A stretch of 64,000 nt of DNA from Iodidimonas nitroreducens (GCA_000710935.1 BAYV01000009.1:62001-126000), one strand, 5' to 3'. Shown: positions 27,904 through 36,099, counted from the first letter of the stretch. Numbers and translations: made by a program. Notes: generated by a model not told the origin, from the sequence alone.

Positions 27904-30822
27904 TTAAAAAGCCGTGCCGCCCGTGGGGGTGAATTCAGCCCGATAAGCTGAGAGGAAAGAGCGGAATTGATCAACGCCGCCCAATTCACCGGCAATCCGC
28001 CCCAATTCACCGGCGGGGGTTCCCGATGGGCTGGTCAATAAATCAAAGACCCCCGCATAATCCCCTTCCATGATCAGGGGGCGATAGCGGGACCGCAATT
28101 GCGCCAAACGTTCCCGCGCATCATTAAAGGAGAGCGCCAAGGCCTGACGGATGAGGATTTCCCGTTCCGGCAAGGCCAGGGGCGCATCATTCCGCCAGCG
28201 ATTGCCCAGCAGCCGATCCGATATAGCGGCCAAAGCAGGCCAATCCTGACTCGCCCAGTAAATATCGGCGCGTAATTGATCCGCCTCGCGCCCTGATGTG
28301 TTTTCCAACAGGACCAAAGCTTCCTCATAGCGCTTTAATTCAGACAAGGCCCGGGCCGAAACAAGGGTGCGCTGCTTTAGCACATCATCAGGCAAGATAG
28401 GCTGGCGGGTGGCGCGCATGATCCGCAGGGTTTCTTCCGGGCGGCTATCCAGCAGATAAATCTTGCCCAATTGTGCAGCAACCAAAGCCTGTGCCGATCC
28501 TTCCAGCCGATAGCTGACCTGATGTTCTAAAAGCTCGGCAGCACGATCCACCAGATCAACGGAAACCAACCGCTCAACCAAATGGCGGATCATCCGATCC
28601 CCGGAACTGCCCAAGGGGGTCAATTCGCTGAAATCATAAAAAAGCCCCAAGGCCTCCAAGGGCGGCAGTTTATCGGCAGCGCCATCAAGAAACAGTCTGG
28701 AAAAAATAGCCGACATCTGTGCCGCCAGATCCCGGGATTGGGCATCGGTGGCAAAAGCCGAAGCCGCAAGTTGAAGGGTTAAAAGCGCCTGACGATATTG
28801 CTCTTGCTGGCGATAAAGATCGGCCAGCGTTTCCAAAACATCCATTTCCAGCCTGTCGCCCCGCCAGGCAAAGCGGAGCCTTTCCAGCCGGGCCGTCGCC
28901 TCGCTGATCGAGATATTGCCCTCGCCATATTCCAGCCTTGCCAATTGCAGGCGGGCTTTTGTGGATAAATGGCGATCCCGGGCGCTGGCGGCATCCTGAT
29001 AACGGGCGCGGGCGGTGGCAATATCCCCCCGGCTTTGCGCCAATTGGCCATAAAGATAATCAACGGCCAGCGCCTGATTGCCGCTCAGCCCCATATTTTG
29101 CAGGCTGGTGATCTGCCCGCTGGCCAGATCATAGGCTTTTTCCGCCAAAGCCGATTGGGCGATAGCGAGATGGATTTTTGCCAGAAAAGGCCGATCATGA
29201 AGGGCCAATGCCTCGGTGCCTCGACGAAAATAATCAAGGGCCAAGGCATGGCGCTCGGCATGATTGGCAGCCAGGGCCCGCCACAGCCATAGATCGGATT
29301 CGGCATCCAGCTTTGGATCGAGCAGGGCCGTCAAAGCCTCAAGAGGCCGATTGAGACCCAACAGAACAACCCCCGAAACGGCCTTCCACTGTAGGGTATT
29401 TTTGATTTCGGGATCGGTATCCGCCAAAAGCGCAAGCATCGCATAAGCTTCGGGATAGGCCCCATGGCCGGCATAAAAACGGGCAAGATCCCAGCGCACC
29501 GATTTACGTGATGCCGCATCCGCCAGGGATAAATCCACCAGCATCTGCTGTTCGCGCGCCGTATAATCGGCTTTTGTGCCCTCATGGGCTCCTTGTCGCC
29601 AAGCCTCAAGATCGATCATCCGCGAGACCACAGTGCCGCCCCGGGCCGCACCCATCCGGGCGGCTAATTCAGAACCTGAAATCGCCAGGCCCCTTTGCGA
29701 GCCGATACTGACCCCGGTGGCAAAACGAACGATCTGAAGCCCATCGGCCACAGGATCAATGACCAACCCTTGAGCTGAAGGCAAAAGATGGAAATCCACA
29801 TATTGATGATCTTGCGCCAGGCCGCGACCATCATCCCCCAAAGGGATAACCGAAAGCCGATCCCCCACCGCCGGATCAACGAGGCTGAGGCGGCCACCCA
29901 CCTCATCGGCGGCAACGAAGATCACCGTTCCCTGCGCCCCCGCCTGACGCACAGGGGTCAATTCCCGGGCAGGAGCCGATGCCCCGCTCACGATGCGCAC
30001 CCGCCAGATTTGGCCCGTGCGCCGCACCGATAAGCCCACAGAACCCACCAGATCGAAACGTAAGGCCGTAAAGCCTTGGGCATCCATCTGTTCGGCACTG
30101 CGCAAGGGGCCGGAATTTCCCTCGGCTACGGATCGCTCCACGGCCGATAAATCAACCCGACGGCTATCCTCGAATATCGTCCAAAGCCAGCCGGATCGCA
30201 GGAAAACAGCCGCCGTGGTGCCCTTTTGCCAGCCAAAAGCAAGCTCGATACCATCCGCATCTTTCACAAGGCTGAGCGGCAACAGATCAGATGAGGCCTC
30301 CGGGCGGTAGCTGAGCGGGGATGAGTTGCTTGCCCCCTGCTCTGCTGCTACCGACCGCATTTCTTGTGGCGAATTTTGGGACGGCGGGGCAGGTTCAGCC
30401 GCGGCCTCAGCCCTGATCCCTTCGGCATTTTGTGCAGGAAAAACATCCAGAACAAGGCTGGCCCCGCTTAGAAAATGCCTGAAGCTGCTTTGGGGATTGA
30501 CCATGATATCAAGGATCGTTCCGGACCCGTTTTGATCATCATCAGCCCGTGCCTCAATGGCCATGATATGGGCTAAAGGATCATTTCTCAGCACACTGAA
30601 ATCAAAAACATGGCTTTGGGTAAACTGAAGCCTGATCCGATCCCCCGCTTTGGTGATCTGATATTGGGGAACCTGCAAAAAATCAAAAACCACCCGGCTA
30701 TAGGCGGGATGCTCGCCCCGGCGAACGGAGATCGCCGCCGTATCATCCTGAGCAAATACGGCTTGATGAGGAGCGAACCAGATGCCCCAGATCAGCAGGA
30801 CCAAAAAGAGCCTAGCCATCAT
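27904..30822 (-). CDS. Large exported TPR protein at the end of the fliL operon
   Basis: From the ATG at 30822 the protein (972 aa) has a signal peptide ending 'PHQAVFA' near residue 24. The first domain (about 30-110, 'HPAYSRVVFDFLQVPQYQITKAGDRIRLQF') resembles an AMIN-type beta domain that binds cell wall or secretin-like partners. A long variable section follows, and from about residue 470 to the end there are helical repeats of TPR type ('GAYPEAYAMLALLADTDPE', 'ALDYFRRGTEALALHDRP', 'QYRQALLTLQLAASAF'). It overlaps the MotB-like gene start-to-stop by about 11 bp and is the last gene of the fliL-fliM operon. A periplasmic scaffold around the flagellar base is likely but unproven. Confidence 0.75.
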   Translation of the reverse strand: MMARLFLVLLIWGIWFAPHQAVFAQDDTAAISVRRGEHPAYSRVVFDFLQVPQYQITKAGDRIRLQFTQSHVFDFSVLRNDPLAHIMAIEARADDDQNGSGTILDIMVNPQSSFRHFLSGASLVLDVFPAQNAEGIRAEAAAEPAPPSQNSPQEMRSVAAEQGASNSSPLSYRPEASSDLLPLSLVKDADGIELAFGWQKGTTAAVFLRSGWLWTIFEDSRRVDLSAVERSVAEGNSGPLRSAEQMDAQGFTALRFDLVGSVGLSVRRTGQIWRVRIVSGASAPARELTPVRQAGAQGTVIFVAADEVGGRLSLVDPAVGDRLSVIPLGDDGRGLAQDHQYVDFHLLPSAQGLVIDPVADGLQIVRFATGVSIGSQRGLAISGSELAARMGAARGGTVVSRMIDLEAWRQGAHEGTKADYTAREQQMLVDLSLADAASRKSVRWDLARFYAGHGAYPEAYAMLALLADTDPEIKNTLQWKAVSGVVLLGLNRPLEALTALLDPKLDAESDLWLWRALAANHAERHALALDYFRRGTEALALHDRPFLAKIHLAIAQSALAEKAYDLASGQITSLQNMGLSGNQALAVDYLYGQLAQSRGDIATARARYQDAASARDRHLSTKARLQLARLEYGEGNISISEATARLERLRFAWRGDRLEMDVLETLADLYRQQEQYRQALLTLQLAASAFATDAQSRDLAAQMSAIFSRLFLDGAADKLPPLEALGLFYDFSELTPLGSSGDRMIRHLVERLVSVDLVDRAAELLEHQVSYRLEGSAQALVAAQLGKIYLLDSRPEETLRIMRATRQPILPDDVLKQRTLVSARALSELKRYEEALVLLENTSGREADQLRADIYWASQDWPALAAISDRLLGNRWRNDAPLALPEREILIRQALALSFNDARERLAQLRSRYRPLIMEGDYAGVFDLLTSPSGTPAGELGRIAGELGGVDQFRSFLSAYRAEFTPTGGTAF

Positions 30823-31549
30823 CGGACGGCTCCCTTTGCCATGCCAGAATTTCAATCTCGACCCGACGCGCCTGCGCCATTTTTTCTGATCTGTTGCCAT
30901 CGGCACTGCGTTCGTCAAATTGGCCCGCACCATAGCCATAGATCGTCATGGGATAATGATAGCCCTTATCTGTCAAAAAATCTGCAACGCTTTGGGCGCG
31001 GCGCAGGGAAAGCTCCCAATTTGAGGCATAAATCTGCCCCCGCATGGGGCTTGGATCAGTATGGCCGGAAATCACGATCCGATTATCGATCCTTCGCAAT
31101 TGCTGGGCCAGATCAGACAAAGCCCCCTGAGCTGCTGAATTGAGCCGGGTAGACCCCAATTCAAAGGATAAATCCGACGACAGGCTGATGAGCACCCGAT
31201 CATCACTGCGGGTGATGTGCGCCATGGGCTGAGCATCGCCGCCTTTTTGGCTACCTGACCATTGATGCGTCAATAAAGCAGCTAAATAATCCAGCCCAAC
31301 CCCCCAGGGCACATAGCGACGAAGCTGATCCGCATCGGGTTTATCGGACTCCACGATCTGCGCCTGATTGGGATTGAATTGCTTACGAAAGGACGCCAGA
31401 ACCGATTCCCATTCGGAAAGCTGCACGGCATTCATGGAAAAGAGCAAAACAAAAAATGTCAGCATTAAAGCCAATAAATCCGCAAGGCTAACCATCCATG
31501 AGGCTGATGTTTGTGATTTTCTGACAAGGATCGGCGGGGGGCTGATCAT
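30812..31549 (-). CDS. MotB-like protein A (OmpA domain, channel Asp retained)
   Basis: One membrane segment at residues about 18-40, 'WMVSLADLLALMLTFFVLLFSMN', matches the MotB helix and keeps the Asp (Asp24) that carries protons in stators. The C-terminal OmpA/MotB domain (about 118-236) is intact: 'ISGHTDPSP', 'NWELSLRRAQSVADFL', 'YGYGAGQFDE', 'RRVEIEI', so it should bind peptidoglycan. No MotA is in the window and the gene lies in the fliL-fliM operon next to a second MotB-like gene (overlap ATGA, 31546-31549). It could be a stator component working with a MotA encoded elsewhere or an accessory motor protein. Confidence 0.85.
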   Translation of the reverse strand: MISPPPILVRKSQTSASWMVSLADLLALMLTFFVLLFSMNAVQLSEWESVLASFRKQFNPNQAQIVESDKPDADQLRRYVPWGVGLDYLAALLTHQWSGSQKGGDAQPMAHITRSDDRVLISLSSDLSFELGSTRLNSAAQGALSDLAQQLRRIDNRIVISGHTDPSPMRGQIYASNWELSLRRAQSVADFLTDKGYHYPMTIYGYGAGQFDERSADGNRSEKMAQARRVEIEILAWQREPSDDG

Positions 31550-32220
31550 GGATCACCCCTGCCGCTCTCCAGGGCAGGCTGTTTGGCCCGCAGATGGATT
31601 TTCAAACGCCGACCGAGGGCCTTTTTATCAAGGCCAATGGCCAAAGCCGATTGTGGAATACCCTCCCCCACAAGGCTCAAGGCCAGGGCATTGGCGCGCC
31701 GATAGGCCAGATCCCCTTCCGCCTTGGCCTGCCCGAAGATGAAAGCGATTTCACGCTTTTCACCATAAGGAGCGCTTTTGATCAGCGTTGATATTTTTTT
31801 GAAAAAGGGCGTGGCCTGCTCGCTCAATTCAGCGCTTTGGGCGAAAAATATGGCCCGGGGATCCAGCTCAAAAACCAGCATATTGCCGCCTTCGGCAGGA
31901 TAAGAGCGCACGGGCCCCGGCATTTCAGAAATCAGCGCACCGGCAAGACGAAAAAATTCACTATCAGATTGAGCATAGCGATCAGGCGGCAGAAAACCCG
32001 GACGCCGCACCGGGGGACCGAATGGACGCTCGAAGGCATCTTCAAGGCTTTGCACCACCGCAACGGAGCGCGCCGTTTCGCGATTTGAAATCACATTCAT
32101 AACAATGAAAAAAGCCAGAAGAATAAGATAGAGCGAAACAAAAAGCCCTATAGATGGATCAATGAAACGGCCCCGCCCATCCCGCTGCTGGTGATGTTCA
32201 TGAAAGGCCGACATGGCCAT
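31546..32220 (-). CDS. MotB-like protein B (degenerate, no channel Asp)
   Basis: A 224-aa protein with a single N-terminal membrane helix, 'SIGLFVSLYLILLAFFIVMN' (about 23-42), resembling that of protein A but with no Asp inside it; aligned on the FF pair, Ser29 stands in its place. The C-terminal half keeps the outline of an OmpA domain ('AIFFAQSAELSEQATPFFKKIS', 'AYRRANALALSLVGEGIP') but the peptidoglycan-contacting GHTD-type motif is replaced by 'IFGQAK'. It therefore probably neither conducts protons nor binds peptidoglycan in the usual way. It begins 3 bp after cheZ and overlaps MotB-like A by 4 bp. Confidence 0.75.
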   Translation of the reverse strand: MAMSAFHEHHQQRDGRGRFIDPSIGLFVSLYLILLAFFIVMNVISNRETARSVAVVQSLEDAFERPFGPPVRRPGFLPPDRYAQSDSEFFRLAGALISEMPGPVRSYPAEGGNMLVFELDPRAIFFAQSAELSEQATPFFKKISTLIKSAPYGEKREIAFIFGQAKAEGDLAYRRANALALSLVGEGIPQSALAIGLDKKALGRRLKIHLRAKQPALESGRGDP

Positions 32221-32223
32221 TCA

Positions 32224-32877
32224 TCAATCAAAACTGGCAAGAAGGGCATCGATATCATCCTGATTATTCCCCTTCCCATCCAATTGGGGCCCATGCTTCA
32301 GGGCATCTTCATTCACGACCTCACCTTTTTCATTGAAGATGTTTTCTTCCTCATCTTCGTGAATCGTGGTGTCGCCAATGGCTTCGGCCAAAGCAGACAG
32401 ACGATCTTCAATATGGCGCAAGACGCTGACAACCTTGGAAACCCGCTGCCCGGTAATATCCTGAAAACTCGATGCTTCAAAGATTTCGGTGCTCAGTTCA
32501 AATAAGCGGTCACCATGTTCGCCGGTAACTTCGCCTGCAAGCTCACCCATCTTATCGGCGGCATCCATAATCTTGCCTGCCGCTTCTTCGGTATGCGCTA
32601 CCACGGCATCCAATTCATCCCGAGCGGTAACGATATGCTTGTCGGTCAGGGTTTTGGGCCGCATGAAAGCCAGTTCATCACGGGCATGGGCAATGAAATC
32701 GAGCAATTCACGCACTTCGGAACCCACATCCGCCTTGGTTTCCATGCCCTGACCATCAAGGGACGTCAGCAGATTGGCGACCACGGACCCGATTTCATCC
32801 ACGGTTACAGCCTCACCCTTTGAGGCTTTAATCGCATTGAGCCTGTCCTCAATGCTCAGAGCCACCGCCTTGGTCAT
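32224..32877 (-). CDS. cheZ: CheZ-type CheY-P phosphatase
   Basis: The 217-aa helical protein has 'SSFQDITGQRVSKVVSVLRHIE' with Asp140 and Gln144, the residues equivalent to the catalytic Asp143 and Gln147 of E. coli CheZ. The C-terminal peptide 'QDDIDALLASFD' after an acidic/Gly-rich linker corresponds to the CheY-binding tail. It would dephosphorylate CheY-P and shorten the switching signal to FliM, which is encoded three genes upstream. A 101-bp gap separates it from motE and contains two TTGACA-like boxes on the minus strand, so it may have an extra promoter. Confidence 0.88.
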   Translation of the reverse strand: MTKAVALSIEDRLNAIKASKGEAVTVDEIGSVVANLLTSLDGQGMETKADVGSEVRELLDFIAHARDELAFMRPKTLTDKHIVTARDELDAVVAHTEEAAGKIMDAADKMGELAGEVTGEHGDRLFELSTEIFEASSFQDITGQRVSKVVSVLRHIEDRLSALAEAIGDTTIHEDEEENIFNEKGEVVNEDALKHGPQLDGKGNNQDDIDALLASFD

Positions 32878-32978
32878 CCGCTGCTCCCGAAATTATGTGC
32901 GCCTGAGACTGTCTATCACTGTCAAGTCAATATCTGTCAATTTAGCAGTCCGACAGTTAAAAGCCTGTTAATTTCAAT

Positions 32979-33734
32979 CTATTGTGCAGCTGTTTCCTGC
33001 CCCAGCGCCTCAACATTCGGCAGAGGATTGCGCGTGGCAAGCCTTGTGGTCAAAGTTTTTGCCACATCGGTATCCATTTCCGCCAGAAGGGCTGCCATTT
33101 TGCGATCCGACATCCGCAAAGCAACCTGCTGCTGAATATCCATATCAAGGCGTTCGAAAATCGCGGCAGCATCCTTGGGCTTCATGGTTTCATAAACTTT
33201 GACGATCGATTGAATCTGCTGATCTTCCTGATCCTCATGCTTTTCCACCAAGGCAGCGATTTTTTGCTCGATGGTTCGCAATTCAGAAATTTTCTGATCG
33301 ATCCGGCGTTCGGTCGAGGCCAATATCTGCTCACGCAAAGCTGCTTTTTGCTCTTGTTCTTCAAGCTGTTGTCGGCGCTTTCTCAGGTCTTGCAACAGAT
33401 TCATTTCAGACCGGCTGATCCCGGCAATCGCGGCTGTTGCGGAAACCGCTTCATCGTCGCCTGACAAAGGTGCTGATACGGTTGCTTCTGCCGCCCCCGC
33501 CTCATCTTGGGCCTTTTCCTTGGGCTGATCGGCTTTGGGTTCAGCGCCATTGGCCGCAGGGGCGGCCGTTTCCTGGGCACTGGCCTTGCTCACCAAGCGG
33601 CTGAGGTCGCCAGCGAAAGTCCCCGATTTAATGGCGAGGCCCACCACTGCAACCATGATGAAAACCGGCAAAAGCCTCAATCGGGCAAGAGGGCGACCGA
33701 TGCTATTGACTGATAAAATCGCGCGCACGCTCAT
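32979..33734 (-). CDS. MotE family protein
   Basis: After a short cytoplasmic N-terminus comes one membrane segment, 'LLPVFIMVAVVGLAIKSG' (about 21-38), then a periplasmic Ala/Glu/Pro-rich linker, a strong coiled coil (about 108-165, 'LRKRRQQLEEQEQKAALREQ') and a C-terminal MgtE-N/FliG-like module 'VKVYETMKPKDAAAIFERLDMDIQQQVALRMSDRKMAALLAEMD'. This is the layout of MotE, first described in rhizobia as a chaperone for the periplasmic motility protein MotC. In many alphaproteobacteria it lies next to fliM, as here. It overlaps DUF6468 by ATGA. Confidence 0.82.
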   Translation of the reverse strand: MSVRAILSVNSIGRPLARLRLLPVFIMVAVVGLAIKSGTFAGDLSRLVSKASAQETAAPAANGAEPKADQPKEKAQDEAGAAEATVSAPLSGDDEAVSATAAIAGISRSEMNLLQDLRKRRQQLEEQEQKAALREQILASTERRIDQKISELRTIEQKIAALVEKHEDQEDQQIQSIVKVYETMKPKDAAAIFERLDMDIQQQVALRMSDRKMAALLAEMDTDVAKTLTTRLATRNPLPNVEALGQETAAQ

Positions 33735-34162
33735 CGGGCTTCCTTCAGAGCTTTCAAAAGATCGGGCCGACCACTGCGGATCGGGGTCACTTTTTCTTCA
33801 GTTGCCGCCGTTTCAGCCGAATCCCGCGCCGCCTTGGCGGTCAATTTCTTCTCAAGCCGATCGGCCAGATTGTTTCCCGCTTCGGTGATCAGGGTCAATT
33901 CATCGGCCATGGCCCGGGCCTTGCGCGTCGAAGATTGAAGATTCTCATCCGCCTCGCCGCCCATTTTCCGCAGATTTGCAATGGATTCTTTTGCCTGAGT
34001 GGTGGCATTTTCCAAACGATCCACAAGACCAGCCAGTTCATTTTGACCTTTGCGCATTTCTTGCAAACGGCTGTTCACCCGAATACAGGCATAAAGAACG
34101 GCGGCCAGCAGCACGATCAATGTCGCATCAAGCGCAAGACCGGTCATCTCTGTCATCGACAT
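33731..34162 (-). CDS. DUF6468 flagellar-operon membrane protein
   Basis: A small protein (143 aa from the ATG at 34162) with an N-terminal membrane helix 'LALDATLIVLLAAVLYACIRV' followed by a coiled coil with 'RLQEMRKGQNELAGLVDRLENATTQAKESIANLR' and 'TRKARAMADELTLITEAGNNLADRLE'. This is the DUF6468 family, found almost only between fliM and motE in alphaproteobacteria; its function is unknown. AAAGGA lies 10 nt upstream of the start, which is 4 bp past the fliM stop. Confidence 0.8.
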   Translation of the reverse strand: MSMTEMTGLALDATLIVLLAAVLYACIRVNSRLQEMRKGQNELAGLVDRLENATTQAKESIANLRKMGGEADENLQSSTRKARAMADELTLITEAGNNLADRLEKKLTAKAARDSAETAATEEKVTPIRSGRPDLLKALKEAR

Positions 34163-34166
34163 GGTT

Positions 34167-35315
34167 TCATTCCTTTCGACCCGCACGTTTCAAGCGGTTC
34201 ACATTATTCACCTGCACCGCCAGTTTTTGCCCTGATCGTCCCATTCTGGCATTCAGCAAAGTCACCTCGCCGCAGCGCATTTCCAGGCTATCCTGAGGCG
34301 TGACATTCAGCTGAATGGTTTGGCCCACCTGAAGATTCATCACATCCCGCAGGCTCATCACCTGTTCATCAAGCACCGCCCGAAGCTGCAGGTCGGCAGA
34401 CCATAATTCCGTGGCGAGATGGGTTTCCCAGATACTGTCGCGACCGAATTTTTCGCCCATGAAACGCTGCAGCAGCAATTCGCGCACGGGTTCCAATGTG
34501 GCATAGGGATAAAGCAGTTCCAATCGTCCGCCGCGATCTTCCATGTCGATGCGCAGCTTGATCAGCACCGCAGCATTGGGCGGGCGGGCGATGGTGGCAA
34601 AGCGCGGATTGGTCTCCAGCCGATCAAAGGTGAAATTGGTGGGTGATAAAGGCTCGAACGCCGCCGACATATCCTTCAAAATGACCGCGATCATGCGTTC
34701 GACAAGGGTTTGTTCGATGGTGGTATAGGGCCGCCCTTCGATCCGCATCGCCGCCGTGCCCCGGCGTCCACCCAAAAGCACATCGACGATGGAATAAATG
34801 AGCGAGCTATCAACCGTCATCAGGCCGTAATTATCCCATTCTTCGGCCCGGAACACGGCCAGCATGGCCGGCAAAGGAATGGAATTGAGATAATCGCCAA
34901 AACGCACGGAGGTGATATTATCAAGGCTGACCTCGATATTATCAGAGGTGAAATTACGCAAGGAGGTCGACATCATCCGCACCATGCGGTCAAAGATGAT
35001 ATCGAGCATCGGCAGGCGTTCATAGGAAACCAGAGCACTGTTGATCAGCGCCTGAATACCATGAGAATCGCCGCCATCATCCTCGCCATCAAAGCCGAGC
35101 AGGCTATCGATTTCATCCTGATCAAGAACCCGCCCCGGCGCACTGCCCGAATAGCCATCCCCATCATCATCTTCCGCATCGCCAGCGGCCATGGCTTCCC
35201 ATTCTGCAGCCACGGCATCGTCATCGGGGGCATCATCTTCGGCGCCGGCCATAGCAGCCCATTCCGCGGCTACGGCTTCGTCATCGATCTCTTCATTTTC
35301 GGTTTCATCGGCCAT
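34167..35315 (-). CDS. fliM: Flagellar motor switch protein FliM
   Basis: FliM forms the middle of the C ring and receives CheY-P. The CheY-binding motif 'LDQDEIDSLLG' is at residues 64-74, unusually far from the N-terminus because an acidic extension with two copies of D-D-x-AVAAEW-x-AMA (about 11-24 and 31-45) precedes it. The middle domain has 'FDRMVRMMSTSLRNFTSDNIEVSLD' and the GGR region 'VDVLLGGRRG'; the C-terminal SpoA domain ends 'LKVGQTIQLNV..'-like 'NLQVGQTIQLNVTPQDSLEMRCGEVTLLNARMGRSG'. Only 7 bp separate it from fliL. Confidence 0.96.
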   Translation of the reverse strand: MADETENEEIDDEAVAAEWAAMAGAEDDAPDDDAVAAEWEAMAAGDAEDDDGDGYSGSAPGRVLDQDEIDSLLGFDGEDDGGDSHGIQALINSALVSYERLPMLDIIFDRMVRMMSTSLRNFTSDNIEVSLDNITSVRFGDYLNSIPLPAMLAVFRAEEWDNYGLMTVDSSLIYSIVDVLLGGRRGTAAMRIEGRPYTTIEQTLVERMIAVILKDMSAAFEPLSPTNFTFDRLETNPRFATIARPPNAAVLIKLRIDMEDRGGRLELLYPYATLEPVRELLLQRFMGEKFGRDSIWETHLATELWSADLQLRAVLDEQVMSLRDVMNLQVGQTIQLNVTPQDSLEMRCGEVTLLNARMGRSGQKLAVQVNNVNRLKRAGRKE

Positions 35316-35322
35316 GATTGCT

Positions 35323-35832
35323 CTACTGAACCAGCATTTCCCTGAACAGAACGTCTTTGACTTCCACCGGCGCCACCGATGTATTGATCCGAACCAGCAA
35401 TTCTTCCTTCAAACGATAAAGACCCGCCGAGCCATTGAGATCCTGCACCCGCAATTCGCGCAAATATACCTGAAAATCATCAATGATCCGCGGCATTTTT
35501 TCTTCCACCGCCGCCCGGGCACTTTCCCTGTCAACCTCAAGGCTGATGCGGGCCCGCAGAAACTGCTGCTGGCGTTCCCCGGTATTGAGATTGACGACCA
35601 TTTCGGGCAGATCGATAAAGATCAATTGGATCTGCTCCTTCACCGGCTTGTCTTCGGCTATGGGCTCTTCCTTGCCGCCCATCAGCATCGTCAAGACAAC
35701 AATGATCGCGATCAGGACGACAAGAGCCGGAACGGCAATCAGGATAATTTTCTTCCCGCTGAATTTTTTGGTTTGGGGCATATCACCCAAATCGCCAGCA
35801 AGATCATCATCGAGATTATCGTCATCTGCCAT
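35323..35832 (-). CDS. fliL: Flagellar basal body-associated protein FliL
   Basis: A 169-aa single-pass membrane protein: an acidic cytoplasmic start (several Asp), a membrane helix 'IILIAVPALVVLIAIIVVLTMLM' (about 29-51) and a periplasmic stomatin-like domain with 'FIDLPEMVVNLNTGERQQQFLRARISLEV' and C-terminal 'ELLVRINTSVAPVEVKDVLFREMLVQ'. FliL surrounds stators and supports torque. It is the first gene of the leftward operon and lies about 130 bp downstream of a reverse-strand sigma-54-type promoter. Confidence 0.95.
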   Translation of the reverse strand: MADDDNLDDDLAGDLGDMPQTKKFSGKKIILIAVPALVVLIAIIVVLTMLMGGKEEPIAEDKPVKEQIQLIFIDLPEMVVNLNTGERQQQFLRARISLEVDRESARAAVEEKMPRIIDDFQVYLRELRVQDLNGSAGLYRLKEELLVRINTSVAPVEVKDVLFREMLVQ

Positions 35833-35973
35833 GGAAACGTCCGTTCAATTTCAGGAAACCGATCCTGCCCATAAGCTCAAGCGCGCTCTGTCTTGCTATA
35901 GTTAATATCGAGAGTGTTAATAAGTCGTAAGGGTCTTGAAAGACTCTTGGTCGCACACCATCCTGATCAAAGC

Positions 35974-35989
35974 GGCAAACTCTGCCCCA
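35974..35989 (-). promoter_or_regulatory. Sigma-54-type promoter of fliL operon
   Basis: Read on the minus strand, TGGGGCAGAGTTTGCC has GG and GC separated by 10 bases and TTTGC at the -12 element; the -24 part is TGGGGC instead of TGGCAC. Transcription would start about 130 bp before fliL. The match is fair, and is supported by position. Confidence 0.55.
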
Positions 35990-36060
35990 TGATCATCCGT
36001 TCATGATCCGCTTTCACGATCAAAATCACCAATCCATTGAAATTATTGAATTCCATAATC

Positions 36061-36076
36061 TGGCACGGGCATTGCA
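36061..36076 (+). promoter_or_regulatory. Consensus sigma-54 promoter of flgF operon
   Basis: TGGCACGGGCATTGCA matches the -24/-12 consensus TGGCAC-N5-TTGCA at every conserved position. It lies 73 bp upstream of the flgF start, so the leader would be about 60 nt. This is the best sigma-54 site in the window. Confidence 0.9.
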
Positions 36077-36084
36077 TTGCGATT

Positions 36085-36099
36085 TGGCAAGGGCAGTGC
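36085..36099 (+). promoter_or_regulatory. Second GG-N10-GC element upstream of flgF
   Basis: TGGCAAGGGCAGTGC has GG at 36086-36087 and GC at 36098-36099, 25 bp after the first promoter and in the same direction. It is also a partial inverted repeat (GGCA...TGCC), so it may instead be a protein-binding site that overlaps the start of transcription. Confidence 0.4.

Noticed and set aside
34710-35345. Plus-strand open frame of 211 codons
   Set aside because: It is fully antisense to fliM, which has clear family motifs; the translation has the His/Ile-rich look of reverse-complement coding DNA.
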